Source: Streptomyces sp. PKU-EA00015
Lineage (GTDB): Bacteria > Actinomycetota > Actinomycetes > Streptomycetales > Streptomycetaceae
DNA length: 64,000 bases
Reading direction: 5' to 3'
Assembly (NCBI RefSeq): GCF_013387495.1
Contig: NZ_JABZEE010000024.1
Span: 124,001 to 188,000, forward strand
Below, piece by piece: positions 34,881 through 43,182 of the stretch (its first letter is position 1; every line of letters starts with the position of its first letter). The position numbers were made by a program, and so were the translations under genes. The notes beneath the pieces were generated by a model. It made no database searches and was not told the DNA's origin. It was given only the letters and a program-made list of their open reading frames with translations.

Positions 34881-35888
34881 GTGGGGATCGAGAGCGATCA
34901 GCTGGTCTACGACTACCTGAGCCGGGTCGGGGACCTGGCCCAGCAGGCCCAGCTTCCGTCCGGCGCCCGGATGCGGCTCGTGTCGTCGCTGCGGGGCGAG
35001 ATCGACAAGCAGAGGTCGCGGTTCGGCGGGGACAGCCCCGCGGCGGTACGCCGGATCCTCGGGCGCCTCGGTGCGCCGGAGGCGGTGGTGGCCGAGGCGG
35101 CGGAGGAGGCCGTGCCCTCGCCGCCTCCGGGCGCGCCTTCGTCCGCGTCTTCCGCTCCGCCGTCGCCTTCGCCTTCGCCGGACACCGCCGGCCGGCGGCC
35201 GGCGATGCCGCGGCAGCGGGGGTGGCGCCGCATCCCGCGCCCGCGCACGGACTCCGCGCCCCGGGAGACGGCCGCGTCGCCGCCGCACCTGGCCGGGATG
35301 GACGAGCTCGGCCCCTCGGGCTCCGAGCCGGACTGGTGGCGGATCGAACCGGGGCCGTTCGGGGCGGGAGAGCGGGTGGCCGGGTTCGTGGGCGGCGTGG
35401 AGGTCCCCGAGATACTCAAGCCGCCGCCGGAGGAGGAGGCCGACACCGAGCCCGACGGCGAGGCCGACGGCGATCCGGCTCCCGGCGAGGAGGCGGCGGA
35501 GGAGGCTGTGCCGGTGCGGCGGCGGTGGCTGCCGCGACGGGAGCGGGGCGGGCCCGCTGACCTGGTGCTGCTGCTGGCCGCCGCGCTGCTGCTGGTCGGC
35601 GCGGCCCTCGGCTCGCTGCTCGCCCTGGCGGGCGGCTGGCTCCTCGCGTACGGCTCACGCCGCCTGTCCACCGCCCAGTCGAAACTGGCGGTCGCGGGCC
35701 TCCCGGGAGCGGCGGCGGCGGCCGGAGCCGTATGGCTGTGGGGCCGCATCAACGGCCACTGGGGCCCGCCGATCCCGGACGACGGCATGCGGGAGGCGCT
35801 GACGGGGACGTGGCCGTGGGTGCTGCGAGGGGCGGCGGTGGCGTCGGCGCTGTACCTGCTGTGGCGGCGGAGGAGGGCGCGGGCGTAG
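34881..35888 (+). CDS. Membrane protein with N-terminal HAAS-like helical domain
   Basis: 335 residues from GTG 34881 (VGIESDQLVYDYLSRVGD) with AGGGGAA 5 nt upstream. Residues 1-70 form a helical domain (LVSSLRGEIDKQRSRFGGDS, RRILGRLGAPEAVVAE) resembling the HAAS/permease-prefix domain. A Pro/Ser-rich acidic linker (about 75-220) follows, then three to four membrane segments (DLVLLLAAALLLVGAALGSL, LAVAGLPGAAAAAGAVWLW, WVLRGAAVASALYLLW). Function unknown; divergent from the XPB-associated gene with 92 nt between starts. Confidence 0.8.
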   Translation: MGIESDQLVYDYLSRVGDLAQQAQLPSGARMRLVSSLRGEIDKQRSRFGGDSPAAVRRILGRLGAPEAVVAEAAEEAVPSPPPGAPSSASSAPPSPSPSPDTAGRRPAMPRQRGWRRIPRPRTDSAPRETAASPPHLAGMDELGPSGSEPDWWRIEPGPFGAGERVAGFVGGVEVPEILKPPPEEEADTEPDGEADGDPAPGEEAAEEAVPVRRRWLPRRERGGPADLVLLLAAALLLVGAALGSLLALAGGWLLAYGSRRLSTAQSKLAVAGLPGAAAAAGAVWLWGRINGHWGPPIPDDGMREALTGTWPWVLRGAAVASALYLLWRRRRARA

Positions 35889-35943
35889 CGCCTGCGCTTT
35901 CCCCACCCCGCCCCTTCCCGTAACCGGGGGCTCTGCCCCCGGG

Positions 35944-35972
35944 CCCCCGCGCCTCAAGCGCCGGCGGGGCTG
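35944..35972. repeat. Dispersed GC-rich hairpin repeat, copy 1
   Basis: CCCCGCGCCTCAAGCGCCGG followed by CGGGGCTG, a copy of an intergenic family also found at 43921, 44034, 62560 and 62626 (last two inverted), with a diverged copy at 47123. The arms CCCCG/CGGGG can pair. Confidence 0.75.
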
Positions 35973-35997
35973 GATTTCGCGGAGCGAAATCAGCCCC
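35966..35997. terminator. Bidirectional terminator hairpin between convergent genes
   Basis: GGGGCT-G-GATTTCGC / GCGAAATC-AGCCCC: 14 paired bases with one bulged G and a 3-nt loop, midway between the membrane-protein gene and the siderophore-binding gene. A related hairpin is at 62488-62514. Confidence 0.75.
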
Positions 35998-36020
35998 CCC
36001 GGCCCCGCCCCCCGGTCACG

Positions 36021-37004
36021 TCACTTCGTCAGATCCGCCTGCAGCTCGTCCAGGATCTTCGTCGCCGCCGTGTACCCGATGCCCTGGATCCACAGCTGGT
36101 CCTCCACGGCGAACACCTTGTCGTTCTTCACCGCCGACATCCCCTTCCACAGCGCACCGTCCAGCGTCTGCGTCTGCTTCGCCTTCTTCGGGTCGCCGTA
36201 GGTCGAGTGGAAGACCACGTCCGCGTCCGCCAGGTCGATCTTCTCCGGGCTCACGTCGTACGAGAAGCCGTCCTTGGCCTTGTCCGTCACGGCCGGGCGG
36301 CCGAGGCCGACGTCCGCGAGGATCGTGGAGATGTAGTTCTGCTTGCCGTAGATGCGGATGTCCGCGCCCTCGACGAAGCGGACCACGTTCACCTCGGTCG
36401 CCGCCGCCTTCTCCTTGCCGCCGAGCGCGTCGGTGACCTTCTTCGCGTGGGTCTCGTACTCCGCGACGACCTTCCCGGCCTCGGCCTTCTTGCCGAGCGC
36501 GTCCGCGTGGAGCTGGAAGTTCTCCTTCCAGGGGTAGCCGGTCGTCTCCGTCATCACCGTCGGCGCGATCTTCTTCAGCTCGGCGTACTGCGCGCCGTGC
36601 CGGACCTTGGACGTCAGGATCAGGTCGGGCTTCAGCGCCGCGATCGCCTCCAGGTTCGGCGTCATCATCTCGCCGACGTCCTTGATCCCCGCGACCTTGT
36701 CCTTCGGCAGGTAGGGCAGGAAGCCGGACGTGGCGTCGGCGTGCGTCGCGCCGACCGGCTCGACGCCCAGCGTGATCGCGGAGTCCAGCTCGGCGGTGTC
36801 GAGCACGACGACGCGCTTCGGGGCGTCGGGAACCTCGACCTCTCCCATGGCTGTCTTCACCGTGTGCGTGCCGCTGCCCGCGGACGCGTCCGCGGAGCCG
36901 GACTTCGAGGACGAGTCCGACGACCCGCACGCGGTGAGCGTCATCGCGGCGGCCAGTGCGAGGGAACCCGCGGCGAGGCCGTGGCGGCGGATGGACGTGG
37001 TCAT
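36021..37004 (-). CDS. Ferric-siderophore ABC transporter substrate-binding lipoprotein (FecB/FepB type)
   Basis: 327 residues. Lipoprotein signal ending in lipobox LTAC (Cys about 24, LAAAMTLTACGSS). Periplasmic-binding fold class III: VEVPDAPKRVVVLDTAELDS, then IAALKPDLILTSK and the long interlobe helix. It captures a ferric siderophore outside the membrane for the permeases encoded upstream. The ATG overlaps the ATPase stop by 4 nt. Last gene of a four-gene operon; a hairpin terminator follows 24 nt downstream. Confidence 0.93.
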   Translation of the reverse strand: MTTSIRRHGLAAGSLALAAAMTLTACGSSDSSSKSGSADASAGSGTHTVKTAMGEVEVPDAPKRVVVLDTAELDSAITLGVEPVGATHADATSGFLPYLPKDKVAGIKDVGEMMTPNLEAIAALKPDLILTSKVRHGAQYAELKKIAPTVMTETTGYPWKENFQLHADALGKKAEAGKVVAEYETHAKKVTDALGGKEKAAATEVNVVRFVEGADIRIYGKQNYISTILADVGLGRPAVTDKAKDGFSYDVSPEKIDLADADVVFHSTYGDPKKAKQTQTLDGALWKGMSAVKNDKVFAVEDQLWIQGIGYTAATKILDELQADLTK

Positions 37005-37834
37005 GAGGAGGAGACCCTTTCGGTCGGGGCAACGGGGGGTGTCTGCGGGGGGGTGTAGGGCGCGGCGGGTACGACGAGCGGCGAGCCGGTCACCGGGTCG
37101 GGGACGACCACGGACTCCATGGCGAAGACGTCGCGGACGAGTTCGGCGGTGACGACGTCCCCCGGCCGGCCCTCGGCCACGATCCGGCCCGCCTTCATGG
37201 CGACGAGATGGTCCGCGTAACGGGCGGCCTGGTTGAGGTCGTGCAGGACGGCGACGACGGTGCGGCCGCGCTCGTGGTTCAACTGGCGTACGAGATCGAG
37301 CACCTCGACCTGGTGAGCGATGTCGAGGTACGTCGTCGGCTCGTCCAGCAGCAGCAGATCCGTCTCCTGCGCGAGCGCCATAGCGATCCACACGCGCTGG
37401 CGCTGGCCGCCGGAGAGCTCGTCGACCGGGCGGTCGGCCAGGGCGGTGACGTCGGTGCGTGCCATCGCGTCGGTGACCGCGCGCTCGTCCTCGTCGGACC
37501 ACTGCTTCCACCACGCCTGGTGCGGCTGGCGGCCGCGCGAGACGAGGTCGGCGACGGTGATGGCCTCCGGTGCGACGGGCGACTGCGGCAGCAGCCCGAT
37601 CGCCTGCGCGATCCGTTTCGTCGGGGTCCTCGCGAGCTCCTGGCCGTCGAGCAGCACCGCGCCGCCCTTCGGCTTCAGCAGCCGCCCGAGGGCCCGCAGC
37701 GTCGTCGACTTGCCGCAGGCGTTGGGGCCGACGATGACGGTGACCTGCCCGTCGGGCACGGCGAGATCGAGTTCGTGCACGACCGTGCGGTCCTCGTAGG
37801 CGAGCGTCAGCTCGCGCGCCGTCAGCCTGCTCAC
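37001..37834 (-). CDS. Ferric-siderophore ABC transporter ATP-binding protein (FecE/FepC type)
   Basis: 277 residues. Walker A VGPNACGKSTTLRALG, signature LSGGQRQRVWIAMALAQ, Walker B DLLLLDEPTTYLD and the H-loop AVLHDLN are all intact. Energises siderophore import from the cytoplasmic side. GTG 37834 (VSRLTARELTL) with GGAGG upstream; the frame is open further but overlaps the permease gene. Coupled to both neighbours by 4-nt overlaps. Confidence 0.95.
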   Translation of the reverse strand: MSRLTARELTLAYEDRTVVHELDLAVPDGQVTVIVGPNACGKSTTLRALGRLLKPKGGAVLLDGQELARTPTKRIAQAIGLLPQSPVAPEAITVADLVSRGRQPHQAWWKQWSDEDERAVTDAMARTDVTALADRPVDELSGGQRQRVWIAMALAQETDLLLLDEPTTYLDIAHQVEVLDLVRQLNHERGRTVVAVLHDLNQAARYADHLVAMKAGRIVAEGRPGDVVTAELVRDVFAMESVVVPDPVTGSPLVVPAAPYTPPQTPPVAPTERVSSS

Positions 37835-38904
37835 GAATTGCCTCCAGCGGTACGACCGGTGTGGCTGCGGACGATCAGCCAGATCAGATACGGGGCGCCG
37901 ACGGCGGCCGTGAGCACGCCCACGGGAAGCTCGGTCGGCGAGAACAGCCGCCGGGCCAGCAGGTCGGCGAGGACGACGATCACCGCGCCCATCAGCGCGG
38001 AGCAGAACAGGGGGATCTGCGCGGTGCGGGTCATGCGGCGGGCGATCTGCGGCGCGAGCAGGGCGACGAAGTCGACGGGTCCGGCGGCGCCGGTGGCGAC
38101 GGACGCGAGGACGACGCCGAGGAGCACCAGCCCGAGCCGTACGCGCCCCAGCCGCACGCCGAGCGCGGTCGCCGTGTCGTCGTCCATCGCGACGGTGCGC
38201 TGCGCGCGGGCCGCCCACAGCACGGCGGGCAGCAGGACGAGCAGTGTCCAGCCGAGCGGCGCGGTTTCTTCCCAGCCGCGGCCGTTGAGGGAGCCGGTCA
38301 TCCAGATCTGGGCCTGCTGGGCGACGAGATAGTCGCCCTTGGTCATGACCAGGGTGGTGACGGAGCGCAGCGCGATCGCGAAGCCGATGCCGATGAGGAC
38401 GAAGCGGGTGGCGTGCAGGCCGCCGCGCCAGGCGAAGACGTACACGAGCGCGGCCGCGACGATGCCGCCCGTGACGGAGAGGTACGGCAGTGCCGTGTAC
38501 GAGGTGACGCCGAAGGTCAGCGCGGTGACCGTGAGCGCGCTCGCGCCCTGGCTGATGCCGATGATGTCGGGGCTGGCGAGCGGGTTGCGCGCGACGGTCT
38601 GGATGAGCGCGCCGGCGACCCCGAAGGCGGCGCCGACGAGCAGCCCGACGACGAGCCGGGGAAGCCGGAGGGTGCCGACGACCAGCTCGTCGGGGGACGG
38701 CTGCCCGAGGAGCACCTTCAGCACTTCGGCGGGCGCGACGAAGCTCTCGCCGACGCTGAGGTAGGCGACGCAGGCGGCGGCGAGCGCGGCGGTGAGCCCG
38801 ACGGCGGTGAGCGCGGCGCGCCGGTGCAGCAGGAAGCTGGCGCGCCCGGCGCGGGCGAGGGCGTATCCGGCGGGGCGGACGGGGGTGAGGGTCTCAGCGG
38901 TCAT
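37831..38904 (-). CDS. Ferric-siderophore ABC transporter permease (FecCD type), second subunit
   Basis: 357 residues, about 9-10 membrane segments. FecCD hallmarks: LRLPRLVVGLLVGAAFGVAG, ARNPLASPDIIGISQGAS and GPVDFVALLAPQIARRM (coupling region). ATG 38904 chosen with GAGGAGG upstream over the longer frame to 38964. Likely pairs with the permease encoded just upstream. Confidence 0.94.
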   Translation of the reverse strand: MTAETLTPVRPAGYALARAGRASFLLHRRAALTAVGLTAALAAACVAYLSVGESFVAPAEVLKVLLGQPSPDELVVGTLRLPRLVVGLLVGAAFGVAGALIQTVARNPLASPDIIGISQGASALTVTALTFGVTSYTALPYLSVTGGIVAAALVYVFAWRGGLHATRFVLIGIGFAIALRSVTTLVMTKGDYLVAQQAQIWMTGSLNGRGWEETAPLGWTLLVLLPAVLWAARAQRTVAMDDDTATALGVRLGRVRLGLVLLGVVLASVATGAAGPVDFVALLAPQIARRMTRTAQIPLFCSALMGAVIVVLADLLARRLFSPTELPVGVLTAAVGAPYLIWLIVRSHTGRTAGGNS

Positions 38905-39000
38905 GCGTCCTCCTCGTGCGCGGGGCCGGGTCCGGGGCGAAGGCCCCACGCGGCGGAGCCGCACATCGGCACCGCAGGGCAGGGCGGGTAGGGGAGGACG

Positions 39001-40011
39001 TCACGCCGGCACCGCCTTGCGGCGGACCAGCGTCACCAGGAACGGCACGCCGATCAGCGCCGTCATCACGCCTGCCGGTATCTCGCTCGGCGGGAACACC
39101 ACGCGGCCCAGCGCGTCGGACACCAGCAGCATCACCGGGCCGATCAGCGCGGCCATGGGCAGGACCCAGCGGTGGTCGCCGCCCACGATCGCGCGGGCGA
39201 TGTGCGGGACCGCGAGGCCTATGAACGCGATCGGGCCCGCCGCCGCCACGCCCACGCCCGTCAGCACCGTCGCGCCGACGCCGCCCACGATCCGTACCGT
39301 CGCCACGTTCTGGCCGAGGCCCTTCGCGACGTCCTCGCCGAGGGCCAGCGCGTCCAGGCCGCGGGCCACCGCGACCACCAGCACCGTGCCCACCAGCAGG
39401 AAGGGCCAGACCTGGTGCGCGATCTCCGCGTCGCGTCCGGCCACCGAGCCGACCTGCCAGAAGCGGAACTCGTCCAGCGCCGCCGCCTTCGTCGTCAGGA
39501 CGCCCATCGTCACCGACACCAGCAGCGCGTTGATCGCCGCGCCGCCCAGCGCCAGTTTCACCGGCGTCGCACCGCCGCGGCCGCTGGAGGCGATCGCGTA
39601 CACCGCGACCGACGCGAGGGCCGCGCCCGCGAACGCGAACCAGACGTACCCCGTGAGCGTGTGGACGCCGGCGAACGCGATCGCCAGCACCACGCCCACC
39701 GACGCGCCCTGGCTGATGCCGAGGATGCCCGGGTCGGCGATCGGGTTGCGCGTGATGCCCTGCAGGGCCGTGCCCGCGATCGCCAGCGCCGCGCCGACCA
39801 TCAGGCCGATCAGGGTGCGCGGTACGCGCAGCTCCCGGACGACCTCGGCGTCCGGGCCGCTTCCGTCGTGCAGCAGGGCGTCGAGCACCGCCGACGGCGC
39901 GACCGCGCGCGCCCCGACGGCGAGGCTGAGCAGGGCCGCCAGCAGCAGAGCCGCCACGGCCGCCGCCGTCCAGCCGATACGGCGGACGGCCTGAGCGCGT
40001 CTGGCTGACAT
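39001..40011 (-). CDS. Ferric-siderophore ABC transporter permease (FecCD type), first subunit
   Basis: 336 residues from ATG 40011 (MSARRAQAVRRIGW); a GTG two codons upstream (40017) is an alternative. FecCD motifs: LRVPRTLIGLMVGAALAIAG, TRNPIADPGILGISQGAS and GPIAFIGLAVPHIARAI. First gene of the iron-uptake operon. A candidate iron-regulator box lies 28 nt upstream. Confidence 0.94.
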   Translation of the reverse strand: MSARRAQAVRRIGWTAAAVAALLLAALLSLAVGARAVAPSAVLDALLHDGSGPDAEVVRELRVPRTLIGLMVGAALAIAGTALQGITRNPIADPGILGISQGASVGVVLAIAFAGVHTLTGYVWFAFAGAALASVAVYAIASSGRGGATPVKLALGGAAINALLVSVTMGVLTTKAAALDEFRFWQVGSVAGRDAEIAHQVWPFLLVGTVLVVAVARGLDALALGEDVAKGLGQNVATVRIVGGVGATVLTGVGVAAAGPIAFIGLAVPHIARAIVGGDHRWVLPMAALIGPVMLLVSDALGRVVFPPSEIPAGVMTALIGVPFLVTLVRRKAVPA

Positions 40012-40038
40012 GAACACCTATCGCAGAGAGGACCCAGG

Positions 40039-40057
40039 GTTGGTAAGGCTTGGCTAA
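40039..40057 (-). promoter_or_regulatory. Candidate DmdR/IdeR iron box
   Basis: GTTGGTAAGGCTTGGCTAA (plus strand) matches the iron-box pattern TTAGGTTAGGCTAACCTAA at 13 of 19 positions without gaps. It is placed at the expected promoter position of the siderophore operon, so iron-dependent repression is likely. Confidence 0.6.
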
Positions 40058-40118
40058 GTCTATGCGTCCGGAATTCGCCGCCCCGAGGGGGCTGCAAGCC
40101 CCGGGCACAATGGCCGGC

Positions 40119-40748
40119 ATGGCCATCCACAGCGCACCGCAGCCGCCCACCGTCGGGTTCGACCTGGACATGACCCTCATCGACTCGCGCCCCGGCATCC
40201 ACGCCGCCTTCCGGGCGCTGTCCGCCGAGACCGGGGTGTGGATCGACGCGGACCTGGCGATCACCCGTCTCGGGCCGCCGCTGGAGCAGGAGTTGGCGCA
40301 CTGGTTCCCGGACGAGGCGATCCAGGAGACGGCCGACCGCTATCGGGAGATCTACCCGGAGCACGCGATAGCGCCGACCTTCGCGATGCCCGGCGCCCGC
40401 GAGGCCGTCGAGGCGGTCCAGGAGCTCGGCGGACGCGCCATCGTCGTCACCGCCAAGCACGAACCCAACGCCAAGCTGCACCTCGCCCACCTCGGCATCG
40501 CCCCGGACGAGGTCGTCGGCTGGCTGTGGGCGGAGGCCAAGGCGGAGGCGCTGCGCGAGCACGGCGCGAGCGTGTACGTCGGTGACCACATCGGCGACGT
40601 ACGCGGCGCGCGGGTCGCCGGCGCCCTCTCGGTGGCCGTGCCGACCGGGCCCTGCGACGCGGAGGAACTGCGCGGGGCGGGCGCGGACGTGATCCTGGAC
40701 GACCTCACCGCGTTCCCGGACTGGCTGCGGAGCGGCGCCCGGTCCTGA
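40119..40748 (+). CDS. HAD-superfamily hydrolase, phosphoglycolate-phosphatase-like
   Basis: 209 residues. HAD motif I is seen as GFDLDMTLID near residue 14; motif II lies in AIVVTAKHEPN, motif III Lys in the WAEAKAEALREH segment, and motif IV VYVGDHIGDVRGA. The helical cap resembles Gph. Substrate unknown. Start at ATG 40119; an in-frame ATG lies at 40110. CACAAT ends 7 nt before 40119 and no SD is visible, so a leaderless mRNA is plausible. Confidence 0.9.
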   Translation: MAIHSAPQPPTVGFDLDMTLIDSRPGIHAAFRALSAETGVWIDADLAITRLGPPLEQELAHWFPDEAIQETADRYREIYPEHAIAPTFAMPGAREAVEAVQELGGRAIVVTAKHEPNAKLHLAHLGIAPDEVVGWLWAEAKAEALREHGASVYVGDHIGDVRGARVAGALSVAVPTGPCDAEELRGAGADVILDDLTAFPDWLRSGARS

Positions 40749-40811
40749 CGCCACCGCACCGCCGCGCCGGGGTCGCCACCCGACCCCGTAAACCGAATGC
40801 TGGTGCGGTCG

Positions 40812-41066
40812 TTACCGCGACCGAGCGGATTTGGCCTGACGCCGCTGCGCCGCGACCGACCGCAGCACCCCGGCCGCGGCGATCAGGAATCCGACGCCCA
40901 TCAGCATGCTCACGGCGTACGCCACTGTCGGGAACGGCTCGGTTCCCAGGAACAGCGGGGCGACGGTGACGAGAGTGGCGACGGCGCCGACGACGAAGAC
41001 GATGCCGCCGACGCGCACCAGCACGTCACCCGGGGCGGGAGCGGCTGCGGGAGGAGTAGCAGTCAT
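40812..41066 (-). CDS. Small two-helix membrane protein (84 aa)
   Basis: 84 residues: short Pro/Ala-rich start, membrane helix VGGIVFVVGAVATLVTVAPL, short loop GTEPFPTVA, second helix VSMLMGVGFLIAAAGVL, and a basic tail RRQAKSARSR on the cytoplasmic side. Function unknown; stands alone between the HAD gene and the cold-shock-domain gene. Confidence 0.75.
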   Translation of the reverse strand: MTATPPAAAPAPGDVLVRVGGIVFVVGAVATLVTVAPLFLGTEPFPTVAYAVSMLMGVGFLIAAAGVLRSVAAQRRQAKSARSR

Positions 41067-41246
41067 TCGGCCAGGGTAGTTCCCTTGCGCGTAGGAACCG
41101 ATCGGGGACGTCTTGTCACCAGCCTCTGGACCATTAGCCTTGGGGGTGGCGGGTCAGGCGACCCGCTGTAGTGCTATCCAGAGCCGTTTTTCGGCGCCCG
41201 CCCGCGGTGCCCACAGCGCCCGACGAGTACGAGGACGAGGACAGAC

Positions 41247-41630
41247 GTGCCCACCGGCAAAGTCAAGTGGTTCAACAGCGAGAAGGGCTTCGGCTTTCTC
41301 TCACGCGATGACGGCGGCGACGTCTTCGTGCACTCCTCCGTGCTCCCCTCCGGCGTGGATGTTCTCAAGCCGGGCCAGCGCGTCGAGTTCGGCGTGGTGG
41401 CGGGCCAGCGCGGCGACCAGGCGCTGTCGGTGACGCTGCTCGACCCGACCCCCTCCGTGGCGGCCGCCCAGCGGCGCAAGCCGGACGAGCTGGCGTCCAT
41501 CGTGCAGGACCTGACGACCCTTCTGGAGAACATCACGCCGATGCTGGAGCGTGGCCGCTACCCCGACAAGGTGCAGGGCAAGAAGATCGCCGGCCTGCTG
41601 CGGGCGGTCGCGGACCAGCTGGACGTGTGA
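41247..41630 (+). CDS. Cold-shock-domain protein with C-terminal helical extension
   Basis: 127 residues. The N-terminal 65 residues form a cold-shock OB fold (GKVKWFNSEKGFGFLSRDDG, VFVHSS). About 60 more residues follow, mostly helical (ELASIVQDLTTLLENITPML, KIAGLLRAVADQLDV). The typical cold-shock proteins lack this extension, which could mediate oligomerisation or partner binding. GTG start at 41247. Convergent with mqnD. Confidence 0.92.
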   Translation: MPTGKVKWFNSEKGFGFLSRDDGGDVFVHSSVLPSGVDVLKPGQRVEFGVVAGQRGDQALSVTLLDPTPSVAAAQRRKPDELASIVQDLTTLLENITPMLERGRYPDKVQGKKIAGLLRAVADQLDV

Positions 41631-41640
41631 CGCCCGGCGC

Positions 41641-42480
41641 TCAGACGAACGACAGCGCATTCCGGCCGAGGGGCGGTACGAGCCCCTCGGCCGCCGCGCG
41701 TGTCAGCAGGCCGCGCACGGCCGCGTAGCCGTCGTCGCCCAGGTTGTGGGTGAACTCGTTCACGTACAGCCCGATGTGCTGGTCCGCGACGGCCGGATCC
41801 ATCTCCTGGGCGTGCTCCAGCACGTAGGGCCGGGACGCGTCGGGGTCGTCCCAGGCCATGCGGACGGACGTCCGCGCGGCGTCGGCCAGCCGGTGCAGCA
41901 TCTCGGCGCCCAGCGAGCGCTTGGCGATGATCGCGCCGAGCGGGATGGGCAGCCCCGTCGTCCGCTCCCAGTGCTCGCCCATGTCCGCGAGCGCGTGGAG
42001 CCCGTACTGCTGGTAGGTGAAGCGGGCCTCGTGGATGACGAGCCCGGCGTCCACCTTGCCGTCGCGCACGGCGGGCATGATCTCGTGGAACGGCATCACG
42101 ACCACCTCGCCGACCCCGGCCGGGACGACGTCGGCGGCCCAGAGCCGGAACAGCAGGTACGCGGTCGAGCGCTCGCTCGGCACCGCGACCGTCCTGCCCT
42201 CCAGGGCGGCGCCCGGTTCGCGGGTCAGCACGAGCGGGCCGCAGCCGCGGCCGAGCGCGCCGCCGCACGGGAGGAGCGCGTACTCGTCGAGGACCCACGG
42301 CAGCACCGCGTACGACACCTTCAGGACGTCGAACTCGCCGCGCTCGGCCATGCCGTTCGTGATGTCGATGTCCGCGAACGTCACGTCCAGCTCGGGCGCG
42401 CCCGGGATGCGGCCGTGCGCCCAGGCGTCGAAGACGAAGGTGTCGTTCGGGCAGGGCGAGTAGGCGATCTGCAGGGTCAC
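41641..42480 (-). CDS. mqnD: 1,4-dihydroxy-6-naphthoate synthase (menaquinone futalosine pathway)
   Basis: 279 residues. MqnD converts cyclic dehypoxanthine futalosine to 1,4-dihydroxy-6-naphthoate. Landmarks: IAYSPCPNDTFVFDAWAHG at the start, ITNGMAERGEFDVLKVSYAV, VAVPSERSTAYLLFRLWA and HEARFTYQQYGL. The GTG overlaps the mqnB stop by 4 nt, so the two pathway enzymes are coupled. Confidence 0.95.
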   Translation of the reverse strand: MTLQIAYSPCPNDTFVFDAWAHGRIPGAPELDVTFADIDITNGMAERGEFDVLKVSYAVLPWVLDEYALLPCGGALGRGCGPLVLTREPGAALEGRTVAVPSERSTAYLLFRLWAADVVPAGVGEVVVMPFHEIMPAVRDGKVDAGLVIHEARFTYQQYGLHALADMGEHWERTTGLPIPLGAIIAKRSLGAEMLHRLADAARTSVRMAWDDPDASRPYVLEHAQEMDPAVADQHIGLYVNEFTHNLGDDGYAAVRGLLTRAAAEGLVPPLGRNALSFV

Positions 42481-43148
42481 GGTTGCTCCTGGAGGACGGG
42501 GGCGAGCTGCTGGAACGCACCGCGCAGCGCGCCGAGCGCCTCGCCGATGCGCCAGGCGGCGCGGTCGCGGGGCCCCACGGCGTTGGAGACCGCGCGGATC
42601 TCGACCACCGGCACGCCGTGGGCGGCGGCGGCCTCGGCGACCCCGAAGCCCTCCATGGCCTCCGCGGCGGCGCGCGGGTGACGTGCGGTCAGCTCGTCGG
42701 CGCGGGCCGCCGTGCCGGTCACCGTGGAGACGGTGAGGACGGGTGCGTGCACCGCGCCCACCGCCTCGGCGATGCGCGCGGACAGCCGGGCGGGCGGCAG
42801 GTGCACGGTGCGGCCGAAGCCGAGCGCGTCGACGGGGAGGAAGCCGTCGGGGGTGTCGGCGCCGAGGTCGGCGGCGACGATCGCGTCGGAGACGACGAGA
42901 GAACCGACCGGGCAGTGCGCCGCGAAGCCGCCGCCGATGCCGGCGGAGACGACGAGGCCGTACGGCTCGGTCGCGGCCGTCAGCGCGGTGGCGGTGGCCG
43001 CCGCGGCGGCGGCCGGTCCGACGCCGGCGACGAGGACGTCGAGCGAGGGCGTACGGGTGAGGGCGTAGCCGCCCGGGAGGACGCCGGGGTCCCCCGTGGC
43101 GACGGCTTCGGCCTCCGCCGCCACGGCGGTCACGACAAGGACGCGCAC
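42477..43148 (-). CDS. mqnB: Futalosine hydrolase
   Basis: 223 residues of the nucleoside phosphorylase/hydrolase fold. It releases hypoxanthine from futalosine to give dehypoxanthine futalosine. Motifs: VLVVTAVAAEAEAVATGDPG, VVSAGIGGGFAAHCPVGSLV, ADLGADTPDGF and AEAMEGFGVAEAAAAHGVP (catalytic EGFG region). GTG start at 43148 with GGAGG upstream. Linked to mqnD (overlap) and 34 nt after a lipoprotein gene. Confidence 0.94.
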   Translation of the reverse strand: MRVLVVTAVAAEAEAVATGDPGVLPGGYALTRTPSLDVLVAGVGPAAAAAATATALTAATEPYGLVVSAGIGGGFAAHCPVGSLVVSDAIVAADLGADTPDGFLPVDALGFGRTVHLPPARLSARIAEAVGAVHAPVLTVSTVTGTAARADELTARHPRAAAEAMEGFGVAEAAAAHGVPVVEIRAVSNAVGPRDRAAWRIGEALGALRGAFQQLAPVLQEQP

Positions 43149-43182
43149 GAGGGTGCCCTCCGGGTCCTGCGGGTCCTCCGGG

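Noticed and set aside
39001..40264. 456-residue frame overlapping the iron permease on the same strand
   Set aside because: It is a frame-shifted reading of the permease gene, whose own frame has all FecCD motifs.
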